The notes beneath the pieces were generated by a model. That model did not search any database, was not told the origin of the DNA, and saw only the letters and a list, made by a program, of their open reading frames with translations. This document shows, piece by piece, positions 9,156 through 17,871 of a stretch of DNA of 64,000 nucleotides. The DNA lies in the NCBI GenBank assembly GCA_965222505.1, contig OZ244956.1, forward strand, positions 2,418,001-2,482,000. The letters run 5' to 3'. The position numbers and the translations under genes are program-made. Each line of letters starts with the position of its first letter. Positions within the stretch are counted from its first letter, which is position 1. Origin of the DNA: G965222505 sp965222505 (GTDB lineage Bacteria > Bacteroidota > Rhodothermia > Rhodothermales > DATKEJ01).

Positions 9156-11491
9156 CGTATAACCCCACTTCCGGCCGGCGGGCTACGGCCCCCTATAACT
9201 TTATTCCGCTCAACGATGACATTATCGAAGCGGCTACCCTTGTAGAAAAAAACAGCTTGCCTGCACTCCCCCCCCGGGACCTTTATGACCTGAAGCGCAA
9301 GACCGGCTACTTCGAGGTTGACCTCAAAACCCTGACCCCACTCTACATTCGTGCGCCGCTCCCTCTGGGCAAATTTGACGAAAATCAAAAGCAACGCAGA
9401 GCACAGGACGCAACCGGAAAACCCAGCAAAGCCGAACGGGACAACATCGACTTTTTCTACACCCACAAACCGGACGGAAAGGGGCCGCACCCACCCGTCA
9501 TCCCCGGCAGCAGCCTACTCGGACCACTCCGGAACGTGGTACAAATTGCCGGCTTCGGGAAACTACAACAGACCAGCAATAAGCGCCTTTACATGCGCGA
9601 CATCAACCATAAGCATTACACAGGTCTGACCCGGAACCGGGTCAAGCAAGGATTCCTCAAGTACAAAAACAACAAATGGTATGTTGCACCCTGCACCGGG
9701 GTGGCTCGGGTCGCCATCGAACCCCTCCCCGATGGCCGAGACAACCTCCTGGGTGCCTTCAAGCTCACCCATGTTCGAGACCTCTATGAGCTCGATGGCA
9801 ACCCCGTCCCGCCAGACCAAGCGCAAAACCCGAACCTGACCCCGAAGCAAACATACCAGAGACGTAGCTGCTGGGTAACATACACAAAAGCGCCTCTATA
9901 CAACAAAGACCGTAAACCTGTAGGCTGGCAAAACCGGGTAGACCGGTTTTTGCTTGTGGACCCCCATGACCGGGCCTACACCAAAGGTACGCTGGTCCTG
10001 ACCGGGCGTGTACAGCGCCAGAAACGGGCCTGGGTGTTTTTTGATCGCACATCGGCGTATATCCCTCTGAGTGAAGGCACATACTGGTCCATCCACGGCT
10101 TCAACCATGAATCCCAGCGCACCGATTGGCAGAAAAGCGCCTACCCTCCTGAAGGAAAAGCCAAAGACGGTGACCCCGTGTTTTTCTTTCTGGACAAGAA
10201 CACAGCGCAGGTCCAGTACATTGGCCGGAGCCAGTTGATGCGCATCCCGATGACCCAAACACCCCAGGACTTGCTTCCAGACGACCATAAAGACAACCCC
10301 GAAACAATCGATTTTGCTGAAGCCCTGTTCGGCTATGTGCGAGACCGTGCACCTCATACTCACAAAGACGCCCGGCAGGGCAATCCGGCCCTCGGGTATG
10401 CGGGGCGGGTACAGGTTACCGCCGCGCATCCGGTACCGGACAACAAGGTCTTCAAGGCCGACGATTGGTTTGAGCCGCCGCTCTCCCTGCACAGCCTGGA
10501 ATCCCCTAAACCCTCGGCCTATCAACTCTACCTGAAGCAGACCTCAGACAACCGGAAAACCCTGAATTATTACAAAGCCGGGGTATCCCTGCGCGGGTTC
10601 AAGCGGTACTGGGTCAAACCGGGCACCACCCGTGCAGAGATCGCGTTTCCCGAAGCCGGGGCAGCACCCAACGATTTGGAACGCCACACAAAAGTACGAC
10701 CGGTGAAGACGGGCAAGACGTTTCGGTTTCGGATCTATTTCGAGAACCTGACCAAAAAAGAACTCGGCGCCCTGTGCTGGGCCCTGGCCCCGGCAAACGA
10801 TCCGAACCGCTACGTGCATACCATCGGGATGGGCAAGCCATTGGGCATGGGGGCCGTACGCCTCTCACCGAAACTGTACGTTACCGATCTCAAAAGCCGG
10901 TATACCTCCCTGTTTGACAACGAAGGAAAATGGGTATCGGGTGACGTAGCGGAACAGATGGAGACCTACATTACTGCGTTTGAGCACTTCATATCCCCCA
11001 AGCTCACCAACAAGAACTTCCGTACACACCCACGCATCAAAGACCTCTTGACGATGATGGAGTGGACGGACGAGCCCCGCATGCCGCACCAGTTCGATTA
11101 CATCGGCAAGGACCGCGACCGAAAAGTGCTCCCCGGTGTACAAGATCAGGCTGCGGCAATACGAAGAACCGGCACCGTCGAATCCCCTCTACCCACACCC
11201 ACCCCACCAAGACAACCTGAGCAACAATCCAGACGAGACAGAAACCTTGACCAACCCCGGCACAAAAGCGACGCGGAAGGGCTATACGAAACCGGCTCCC
11301 TCAAGAAGCCCTTTCATGAAACCAGAGGTTTCTCTTTTATTGAGCCCGATACAGGGGAAAGGGACGTCTTCGTGCATTTTAGTGACGTTCGCGGTGACCA
11401 TACCCGCATGAGAACGGGTGACCGCGTCCGCTTTCGGGTGGAAATGACACCAAAGGGGCTACAAGCCAGAGACGTAACGCTTATTGACTAA
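9152..11491 (+). CDS. Large Cas7-like RAMP (TIGR03986 type) with C-terminal cold-shock domain
   Basis: This 779-residue RAMP protein opens with RRATAPYNFIPLNDDI, the N-terminal signature I associate with the TIGR03986 family (the Cas7 with insertion of type III-D). It continues with FEVDLKTLTPLYIRAPLPLG, PVIPGSSLLGPLRNVVQIAG, a long insertion, GYAGRVQVTAAHPV near residue 415 and a C-terminal glycine-rich loop HTIGMGKPLGMGAVRLSPK near residue 560. After a proline- and glutamine-rich linker (about residues 690-720) the chain ends with a cold-shock domain: GFSFIEPDTGERDVFVHFSD contains both RNP-1-like and RNP-2-like strands, followed by GDRVRFRVE. This would give the complex an extra single-stranded RNA-binding arm. 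The start overlaps csx19 by 4 bp. Confidence 0.8.
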   Translation: MTYNPTSGRRATAPYNFIPLNDDIIEAATLVEKNSLPALPPRDLYDLKRKTGYFEVDLKTLTPLYIRAPLPLGKFDENQKQRRAQDATGKPSKAERDNIDFFYTHKPDGKGPHPPVIPGSSLLGPLRNVVQIAGFGKLQQTSNKRLYMRDINHKHYTGLTRNRVKQGFLKYKNNKWYVAPCTGVARVAIEPLPDGRDNLLGAFKLTHVRDLYELDGNPVPPDQAQNPNLTPKQTYQRRSCWVTYTKAPLYNKDRKPVGWQNRVDRFLLVDPHDRAYTKGTLVLTGRVQRQKRAWVFFDRTSAYIPLSEGTYWSIHGFNHESQRTDWQKSAYPPEGKAKDGDPVFFFLDKNTAQVQYIGRSQLMRIPMTQTPQDLLPDDHKDNPETIDFAEALFGYVRDRAPHTHKDARQGNPALGYAGRVQVTAAHPVPDNKVFKADDWFEPPLSLHSLESPKPSAYQLYLKQTSDNRKTLNYYKAGVSLRGFKRYWVKPGTTRAEIAFPEAGAAPNDLERHTKVRPVKTGKTFRFRIYFENLTKKELGALCWALAPANDPNRYVHTIGMGKPLGMGAVRLSPKLYVTDLKSRYTSLFDNEGKWVSGDVAEQMETYITAFEHFISPKLTNKNFRTHPRIKDLLTMMEWTDEPRMPHQFDYIGKDRDRKVLPGVQDQAAAIRRTGTVESPLPTPTPPRQPEQQSRRDRNLDQPRHKSDAEGLYETGSLKKPFHETRGFSFIEPDTGERDVFVHFSDVRGDHTRMRTGDRVRFRVEMTPKGLQARDVTLID

Positions 11492-11493
11492 CC

Positions 11494-12720
11494 ATGCGCT
11501 TTTACAACCTACTCATCGTCACCGGCACCTCGCCGGGCGTTATCACGACGACGATCTATGACCTTCTTAGGGAAGACTGGGTACCGGCTACGATTCAGGT
11601 GCTCACCACAAGGATCGGGGAAAACTACATTCGGGCCACACTCTTCGACGAAACGGGGCTGCGCGACGAAAACAAAGAAGAGATCACCAACTGTGATACC
11701 CGTTGGGCTAATTTCAGGGAACAGGTATCCGCAGATAAACGCTGGCCCCACTTAAAAGGCCATGTATCCAATATACCCTTTGACCCGAATGCGGATATTG
11801 AAGTCATCAAAGACGAGAAGGGTACCCCCATCAACGACATCAATGACCTGGAAAAAGACAGGGCCTTTGCCGATGCATGCTCCCGCCATGTAATAAACCT
11901 CGTAGCTGACCCTGACCGCCCCCTGGTGGCCGCCATTGCAGGAGGGCGCAAAACCATGGGGGCACACCTACAAAACTTCCTGAGCCTCTACGGCCGTACC
12001 GGCACCATTGAAGACCGGCTCCTTCATGTCCTGGTGCCGAAAGCCGAGGAAGAAGGCCTTATGTTCTTCTGGCCCGGTGATGAATCGTATACCCAAGACT
12101 GGCCCATTCACCGGATCGAGATTTTCTACCCACCGCTTCGGTACTTGCTTCGTGACCGGCTCGGCGTTGATCCTGATGCGCCCGGTATCCTGGACGCCAT
12201 ACGGTCCAGTGTACGCAACACCCGCCGCCGTACCCAGGAGGCTGACTACGTAGTGGTCCACCTGTGGCGCAATAAAGGCGAACTTCGGTTCTACGATGAG
12301 GATGATGTCGAAATCATCGAACAGCGGGTACCGGATATGAAGATGCGCCCGATTTCAACATTGCTCATCCTTGCTGACCTTCAGGCCAAGATCCGCGAGG
12401 AGCGCCCCGGAACATGTGAAATACCCTTGCGCTGCTTGACCGAGAAGGCTACGCATACCAAACGAATATGGTTTGCCGGTCTAGACGACAAATCATACAA
12501 CTCCTGGGCAAAGGGGGATGCCTCAGGCAAGATTTCCCATGCCAACAACCAATGGAAGGAAGCAATCAAGATGGTGCATCATTCCGGTCACCCCTATGGT
12601 GCTTCTAAACAGGGCGCAGGCTACCGCTTTACCTTTCCTGAAATTCGCGGTGTTTATGTCGAGGAAGACTTTATTATGAATAAGGGATGGCCGTTAAACT
12701 ATATTATGCGGCTCAACTAG
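11494..12720 (+). CDS. CARF-domain protein, TIGR02584-like (ring nuclease/effector)
   Basis: This 408-residue protein has a CARF-type Rossmann domain at its N-terminus: LIVTGTSPGVITTTIYDLL followed by IQVLTTRIGE, and AAIAGGRKTMGAHLQNFLSL with HVLV after it (about residues 150-180). This matches what I know of the TIGR02584/NE0113 family, members of which bind or degrade cyclic oligoadenylate. The second half (about residues 250-408) is charged and ends in GASKQGAGYRFTFPEIRGVY, which might be a winged helix; no HEPN RxxxxH motif or PD-(D/E)XK nuclease motif was found there. It is the last gene of the effector operon, 2 bp after the large Cas7, and its stop overlaps the convergent cas6 stop by 3 bp. 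It could be a ring nuclease, a sensor or a transcription regulator. Confidence 0.7.
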   Translation: MRFYNLLIVTGTSPGVITTTIYDLLREDWVPATIQVLTTRIGENYIRATLFDETGLRDENKEEITNCDTRWANFREQVSADKRWPHLKGHVSNIPFDPNADIEVIKDEKGTPINDINDLEKDRAFADACSRHVINLVADPDRPLVAAIAGGRKTMGAHLQNFLSLYGRTGTIEDRLLHVLVPKAEEEGLMFFWPGDESYTQDWPIHRIEIFYPPLRYLLRDRLGVDPDAPGILDAIRSSVRNTRRRTQEADYVVVHLWRNKGELRFYDEDDVEIIEQRVPDMKMRPISTLLILADLQAKIREERPGTCEIPLRCLTEKATHTKRIWFAGLDDKSYNSWAKGDASGKISHANNQWKEAIKMVHHSGHPYGASKQGAGYRFTFPEIRGVYVEEDFIMNKGWPLNYIMRLN

Positions 12721-13976
12721 ATCATCTCATATCGGCCCAGCCCGGCCACGGTATCACTGCCCACATGAACCGATGTGCCAGCCACAAGCAGGGTAACCAC
12801 CGCAGGTGAAACCCGCCGAAGCCGAAGCCGAAGCCGCCCGACCAGGCCGGAGGTGTTTTCCTTATTTCCGCCGGTCATCCGCTTTCCCGACCACAATTCC
12901 AGTGTAGACTGCGCCCTGCTGATCCTCGGCACGTCGCACGTCGACGGCACGTCGGCATCAAAGACCTGCCATTCCGACCCATCGAAAAAAACCGAGGGTG
13001 CAAAACCCGTTTGGTTTGTGCGTCTGAATACCTCAACCGCGGGTGCTTCCCGATCAAGCATGGTAGCGGCGGCCTCCTGTACATCCGCTCCGGTAACCTG
13101 TGCCCAACCGCTGGACCGCTTTATGTACAAGCCGGATGGTGAGGGACACCCTGGAGGTGTATCAAAGATAAGCCGCCAACGGGCGAGTTCGCTTGTGGCG
13201 AGCCGGTCCAATTCCGGCGCCGGTGTGGCGTAGATTTGCGTGAGCAAAAACAGGCGGCGGTACAGCAGTGCCAGAAACATGGTGAATCCTTCCGGGGTGA
13301 CAAACCTGTCGGGGGTGAGGTCCTGCTTATGCTTGCGCAGGCGAAGCGGCGTAAGCAGGTGCAAGGTGAAAGCATCGGGGACTTCCTCTGATGGCCCCGG
13401 CACTACGTAGAAACGTGCCGGATCATCCAGCGGCAGGCCGTCTGTGTAACACAGTTGCCCCCGTCCGTCGTAAACGCCGTGCAACCGGCACCTGGCCCGT
13501 GTAGTGCCGAGCCCACCTAATCCGCTCCAGTACCATTCTACCGCCTCGACGAAGGACCTCCAATCATCGGCGGCCCGGCCAAAAAGCGTCAGATCGAACG
13601 AAATAAAAGTACCGGAGGGGAGGTAATTGTCCCGCCGCCCCGGTGGGGCAAGCACAAAGGGTGGCGGAAGGGTCGCGTTGGTATCCAGGAGCCGTTGCCA
13701 TACCGGATGCGCCCGTGCCCGAAACCACCGGGTATAGGCATCCGGCGGGTTTGAGAGCCGTGATTTCAGATGATCCTCGGGCATGTATCGGTCCGGGTCG
13801 AGACCGAGGGCCCGCATGCGGAAGGCCGTATCCAAAGCGCCGCGCAGGCTAAACCCCTTGTAATCGGGTAACCACACATCGTCCAGGGCTTCGAGCCGAA
13901 ACGTGAGACGGCAAGCCATAAGGGCATACAGAGGGGCCAACAGAGGATCGTTCCGGTCTTCGTAATACATGGTCAT
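12717..13976 (-). CDS. cas6: Cas6 pre-crRNA endoribonuclease
   Basis: This roughly 419-residue protein fits the Cas6 family that cuts CRISPR repeats in the primary transcript. The C-terminal domain has the RAMP glycine-rich loop VHVGSDTVAGLGRYEM preceded by SGLVGRLRLRLRRVSPAV, and the N-terminal domain has YKGFSLRGALDTAFRM, typical of the family. A His general base is not obvious, as in several Cas6 groups. The frame stays open into the adjoining CRISPR repeat, but that extra sequence is only translated repeat, so the start is placed at 13976 (MTMYYEDR), with 13970 as an alternative. The start codon lies about 20 bp downstream of the last, degenerate repeat of array 1 and on the same strand as the array, so cas6 may share the array transcript. 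Confidence 0.85.
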   Translation of the reverse strand: MTMYYEDRNDPLLAPLYALMACRLTFRLEALDDVWLPDYKGFSLRGALDTAFRMRALGLDPDRYMPEDHLKSRLSNPPDAYTRWFRARAHPVWQRLLDTNATLPPPFVLAPPGRRDNYLPSGTFISFDLTLFGRAADDWRSFVEAVEWYWSGLGGLGTTRARCRLHGVYDGRGQLCYTDGLPLDDPARFYVVPGPSEEVPDAFTLHLLTPLRLRKHKQDLTPDRFVTPEGFTMFLALLYRRLFLLTQIYATPAPELDRLATSELARWRLIFDTPPGCPSPSGLYIKRSSGWAQVTGADVQEAAATMLDREAPAVEVFRRTNQTGFAPSVFFDGSEWQVFDADVPSTCDVPRISRAQSTLELWSGKRMTGGNKENTSGLVGRLRLRLRRVSPAVVTLLVAGTSVHVGSDTVAGLGRYEMI

Positions 13977-14257
13977 GCCCACCGCGCTTTCTGGTTGATG
14001 CCCGCTAGGGCAGGCTCCCCTCACACATGGCATACCTAGTTTTTTTAATCATGGAAATGATCCAGTGTCCATGCCCGCTAGGGCAGGTTCCCCTCACACT
14101 TTCTTCGGAGATAAAATCGATAGTTCAATGAGAAAGTGTCCATGCCCGCTAGGGCAGGTTCCCCTCACACATAAATACTATCTGCTACGGACAGCTTGAG
14201 TTAGAAGTGTCCATGCCCGCTAGGGCAGGTTCCCCTCACACTTTGTCACTTTTAATT

Positions 14258-14844
14258 GAACGACTACCGGCTAAAGCCGGTAGATTCCTGTGGGTAGGCT
14301 GAAAGCCCACTGAATCCACCCGCTATTTCGCAACTTCAAAATTGTCGCCGTCTCGCTCTATATCCTGAGTCCGTATGTATTCCATAATTACTTCATCGGT
14401 CACGTTGCCCGACGACGCTGCGAAATACCCGCGCCCCCACAGATGACGGCCCCAAAACTGCTGCGACAAATGACGAAATTCGCTCAACAGCTTCCGAGAC
14501 GTCTTACCCTTGACCATCTGCATGAACTTGCTCACGCTCAGGTAAGGCGGCAGCGAGACAAACAAGTGTATGTGATCGCGCCCCACGTGGCCCGAGAGAA
14601 TGTCAACCTCGTGGGCCTTGCAAATCTCTCGGATCAGTCCGCGGCTGCGCTGGGCGACTTCACCGACCAGGACGGCTTTGCGGTATTTGGTACTCCATAC
14701 CACATGTACCTTCAAGTCGTAGACCGAGTGCGAGGTCTTTCGATAGTGTTGCATGCATCGAAGATAGCCCTGGCCCGGCTCAAACTAAAGTCTTCGCCTA
14801 AAGGCGAGGGGTTTTCTCCCATTCCCCGATTGGGACACTAAAAT
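14258..14844 (-). mobile_element. IS200/IS605-type element inside a CRISPR spacer
   Basis: The element lies between the repeats starting at 14207 and 14862 and splits one spacer, whose remains are about 14242-14258 and 14845-14861. The left end has a perfect hairpin (CTACCGGC-TAAA-GCCGGTAG, 14264-14283) and a second weak one (GTGGG/CCCAC). The right end has a subterminal hairpin around 14791-14805 (CGCCT-AA-AGGCG). Such subterminal hairpins without terminal inverted repeats are typical of single-strand transposons of this family. Only the transposase gene is present, with no tnpB. The exact ends are estimates to within a few bases. Confidence 0.85.
14323..14754 (-). CDS. tnpA: IS200/IS605 TnpA (Y1 HUH transposase)
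   Basis: This 143-residue protein has the normal length for a Y1 transposase. The HUH metal-binding motif is seen in DHIHLFVSLPPYLSVS, and the nucleophilic Tyr in VIMEYIRTQDIE near the C-terminus. The N-terminus reads SVYDLKVHVVWSTKYRKAVL, the family's standard first strand. The enzyme cuts and rejoins single-stranded element ends at subterminal hairpins. No frameshift or missing catalytic residue is visible, so it may be active. It shares its strand with the surrounding array. It is clearly different in sequence from the second TnpA at 46955. Confidence 0.93.
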   Translation of the reverse strand: MQHYRKTSHSVYDLKVHVVWSTKYRKAVLVGEVAQRSRGLIREICKAHEVDILSGHVGRDHIHLFVSLPPYLSVSKFMQMVKGKTSRKLLSEFRHLSQQFWGRHLWGRGYFAASSGNVTDEVIMEYIRTQDIERDGDNFEVAK

Positions 14845-16016
14845 TGTGAGGGCCTTATGGCGTGTCCATGCCCGCTAGGGCAGGTTCCCCTCACACGAAG
14901 CGCTCAGGGCTTTCGAAAAAGCTCAGTTACGGTGTCCATGCCCGCTAGGGCAGGTTCCCCTCACACCTTCTCCCTTCCAACAAATTAAATTAGAAAGACC
15001 ATGAGTGTCCATGCCCGCTAGGGCAGGTTCCCCTCACACAAGCCGCCAAGCATCCCACGTACTCCAAAGAACAGTGTCCATGCCCGCTAGGGCAGGTTCC
15101 CCTCACACTTATGGACAAGACAAAAAAATCCCGAACCAAAGTGTCCATGCCCGCTAGGGCAGGTTCCCCTCACACTTATGGACAAGACAAAAAAATCCCG
15201 AACCAAAGTGTCCATGCCCGCTAGGGCAGGTTCCCCTCACACCCCCTATAGAGGTAACATCATGCAATCCTTAATCACAGTGTCCATGCCCGCTAGGGCA
15301 GGTTCCCCTCACACACTGCCTTATAATGTCAGTTTACCATATGGCGAAGTGTCCATGCCCGCTAGGGCAGGTTCCCCTCACACGGATTATGAACACAAAA
15401 CAACTAGCTTCCCTTTTCTGGTGTCCATGCCCGCTAGGGCAGGTTCCCCTCACACTTAAACCGATGTGCTACACACACTAAACCAAACAAAAGTGTCCAT
15501 GCCCGCTAGGGCAGGTTCCCCTCACACTTATGTACTACACAGAAGCCTCTGAAGCTTGGCTCGAGTGTCCATGCCCGCTAGGGCAGGTTCCCCTCACACC
15601 CCATAAAAAAATGGCAAAACAATTAACCCCAGCAGTGTCCATGCCCGCTAGGGCAGGTTCCCCTCACACCTATGCGCAAAGACGAAGAAACTACTCTCGA
15701 TCGAGTGTCCATGCCCGCTAGGGCAGGTTCCCCTCACACTTCAAGAGCAGCAGGCTGAAGAAGCTGCAAAAAAGTGTCCATGCCCGCTAGGGCAGGTTCC
15801 CCTCACACCAAACAGGTTTGTTATGAAACTTTCCTTTCTTTTTGTGTCCATGCCCGCTAGGGCAGGTTCCCCTCACACAAATAACATGGTAGGACCAATA
15901 GCTATTGCAAAAGTGTCCATGCCCGCTAGGGCAGGTTCCCCTCACACAAAATCATCATAATCAACACCTAAACGAGATTTGGTGTCCATGCCCGCTAGGG
16001 CAGGTTCCCCTCACAC

Positions 16017-16294
16017 AGCCGTCTCTGGAGGCGTTGGGGCACAAGGACTTAGCCCCCCCATTCCGCGACACAGACCGGCTTCCATGGGAACAGCCCCAAA
16101 ATACGCCATAGGGGCCGAAAAAGGCAATCTCGGAGATACTGTTTTTTATGTACTTACAACAACTCCGCGACACAGTGCGACTCAATCGAGATACAAGCAA
16201 TATATAAACATAGACTTATGTGAAATGCATCTTTTTTTGCTACTGTGTCGCGGAAGGCTTCAACCTGTGATAACATTTTTTCACAAAAAGGCCG
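16017..16294 (-). promoter_or_regulatory. CRISPR leader of array 1 (278 bp, duplicated at array 2)
   Basis: This AT-rich segment directly follows the last repeat of array 1 and appears identical to 30219-30496 after array 2, with divergence starting exactly after GGCCG. It should hold the promoter for the minus-strand array transcript and the signals that fix integration at the first repeat. Inside it, TTCCGCGACACAG (16061-16073) is matched by its inverse CTGTGTCGCGGAA (16243-16255), with a third direct copy TCCGCGACACAG at 16164-16175. A dyad TGTGA-N10-TCACA lies at 16266-16285. These are candidate protein-binding sites; their function is not known. Confidence 0.8.
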
Positions 16295-16303
16295 TGTGGT
16301 ACG

Positions 16304-17806
16304 CTACGTCCTTAAGGCTCGGTTATCTGCCGTCGGTGTGCTCACCCTGTCGTAGAGATCTTTAAGGGTCCAGCACGTAACTTGATAGCCACTGCTTTGA
16401 ACTTCTTCCAAGAAGGCCTTTTCAAACCCACCGGCGGCCACATAGTACAGCGAGGCCCCTAGCTCCAGTGCCTGATGTGCCCACTTGCGCCCGGCATCGG
16501 CGGCGCGGTGTAACATCTCAAGGTGCAACCGATGTACCCCAGCCCCAATGGGCTTTCGGTTCCATTTCACGGCCCCGGTGAGCATTCGGCCATCCGCCCG
16601 CCGGGCTACCAGATCTACTTCCAACGAACGACGGTTTCGGTCAATGCCTTCCCAACGGCCCCACCGGGCCACCAGCGGCAACCCCAGGGCAGCAGCACGC
16701 ACGTCGTAAGCCTCAACGGCCATGCGTTCAAACGCACGCCCCATATAAACATCGAGCTGCGGACCCACCCATTGCGCCCACACATAATCCGGCGGGTAAC
16801 GTGCCAACATCGACAGGGACGGCTCAACAAACCGTTGATGAAACCGAAAAGCCGGGTCAGCAATGCCGTATCGAATGGGTTCATTCTTTCGGGCATCGAA
16901 GTTTCGGCAGGCTTCGATGTACCCCAAACCTTCGAGCCGGGCAAGCTTGTCGCGTAGGCCGGCATCATTGGAAAGGCCTGTGCGCTGGGCAATCTCGTTG
17001 CGCACCCCCCGCCCGTCCGCTACGGCCCGTAAAATGGCGCGGTATTTGGACGTTTCGCGCAAGCCCTCTTCCTGGTCAAGCGCGGTCTCGATGAGCAGCC
17101 GAACTTCGCCTGTGGGGTCGAGCATCAGCCGGGTAACATTCGCTGCAAGGGCGTGTACCGGATTGACGGCGGCCAAATACCGTGGTGTTCCCCCGAAAAT
17201 GCCATAGATCAAAGCCCGGTCGCGCAGGTCGGAGCAGGGTACCATTTCTGCGGCATGTAGATACCCGAACGGCCCAAGACGATGTTGCCAGTTGAACCGA
17301 CCGTACAGGGGCCCGCCACCAGCGGCCAACGACTCCATGGTCCCCACAGACGAACCACAAAGCACAAGCAGAAACGAACGGGGGGGGCGCCGGCGCTCCC
17401 ACGCCGCATTAAGCTCCGATGAGACCCGGGCAAGCCCCTCCTTGTCATGGGCGAGGTATTGAAACTCATCGAGGACCACCACCAGCGGAGCCGGCACCTG
17501 AAAATCGAGGAGCAAATTGAACACGGCGCGCCAGGTCGGGTAATCTTCTGCGTGCAGATCTTCCCCCGACCAGGCCGCGAGATCGAGGATCAACTGCCGC
17601 CGGTTCACCTCCGGCGTCGTCCTGGCAGCGGTAAACAGAAAATAAGGGTATGCACCCCAGACATGGGTCAGTAAATACGTCTTGCCTACCCGCCGCCGAC
17701 CGGTTAACAAACCCAGTTGAGGCCGGCCCACCTCCAACAGGGCGTGCAACGCATCACGCTCACGACCTCGATTTATCAGTAAGGACGAGGAATCTGTGGG
17801 GGTCAT
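16304..17806 (-). CDS. AAA/archaeal-type ATPase with C-terminal nuclease-like domain
   Basis: This 500-residue protein is of the archaeal ATPase/DUF234 kind. The Walker A is LTGRRRVGKTYLL, Walker B is PLVVVLDEFQYLAHD, and a sensor-like strand FLLVLCGSSVGTME follows. A winged-helix stretch (VRNEIAQRTGLSNDAGLRDK) sits near residue 290. The C-terminal part has SLEVDLVARRADGRMLTGAV, the D-(D/E)xK-like arrangement found in DUF234. The start at 17806 (MTPTDSSSLL) is preferred over an in-frame ATG at 17854. Proteins of this kind are common in archaea and scattered in bacteria near mobile elements; their cellular role is poorly defined. The gene ends about 10 bp before the leader of array 1, the place that cas2 takes beside array 2, so it may be an insertion between the adaptation genes and this array. 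Confidence 0.75.
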   Translation of the reverse strand: MTPTDSSSLLINRGRERDALHALLEVGRPQLGLLTGRRRVGKTYLLTHVWGAYPYFLFTAARTTPEVNRRQLILDLAAWSGEDLHAEDYPTWRAVFNLLLDFQVPAPLVVVLDEFQYLAHDKEGLARVSSELNAAWERRRPPRSFLLVLCGSSVGTMESLAAGGGPLYGRFNWQHRLGPFGYLHAAEMVPCSDLRDRALIYGIFGGTPRYLAAVNPVHALAANVTRLMLDPTGEVRLLIETALDQEEGLRETSKYRAILRAVADGRGVRNEIAQRTGLSNDAGLRDKLARLEGLGYIEACRNFDARKNEPIRYGIADPAFRFHQRFVEPSLSMLARYPPDYVWAQWVGPQLDVYMGRAFERMAVEAYDVRAAALGLPLVARWGRWEGIDRNRRSLEVDLVARRADGRMLTGAVKWNRKPIGAGVHRLHLEMLHRAADAGRKWAHQALELGASLYYVAAGGFEKAFLEEVQSSGYQVTCWTLKDLYDRVSTPTADNRALRT

Positions 17807-17871
17807 ATTGCCTGTAATCGTGTTTACATGCAAACATACGTGCAGGCAAATCAAAAAGCAAGAAGGCAGAG

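Larger units (their letters stand above)
13997..16016 (-). CRISPR. CRISPR array 1: 20 full repeats plus one partial, split by an IS200 element
   Basis: The 35-bp repeat, on the plus strand, begins GTGTCCATGCCCGCTAGGGC and ends CTCACAC; it contains the hairpin TGCCC-GCTA-GGGCA and has complementary GTGT/ACAC ends. Full copies start at 14065, 14136, 14207, then after the insertion at 14862, 14932, 15005, 15074, 15141, 15208, 15280, 15349, 15421, 15493, 15565, 15635, 15705, 15774, 15844, 15913 and 15982. A partial copy lacking its first bases lies at 13997-14026. Spacers are 32-38 bp. The shared leader at the right end and the degenerate repeat at the left end place transcription on the minus strand, towards cas6. 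All full copies have T in the CAGGT position, whereas the terminal partial copy has C as in array 2. The spacers at 15109 and 15176 are identical. Confidence 0.98.

Noticed and set aside
12775..13233. Plus-strand frame inside cas6
   Set aside because: Antisense shadow of cas6 with low-complexity Arg/Ser content.
15178..15721. Open frames repeating SMPARAGSPHT across array 1
   Set aside because: They are translated CRISPR repeats (35 bp) and spacers with no start signals; the same applies to frames at 28043-30170.
16266..16285. CRP-type binding site in the leader
   Set aside because: The half sites TGTGA and TCACA are 10 bases apart; CRP sites have 6, so it is reported only as a dyad.
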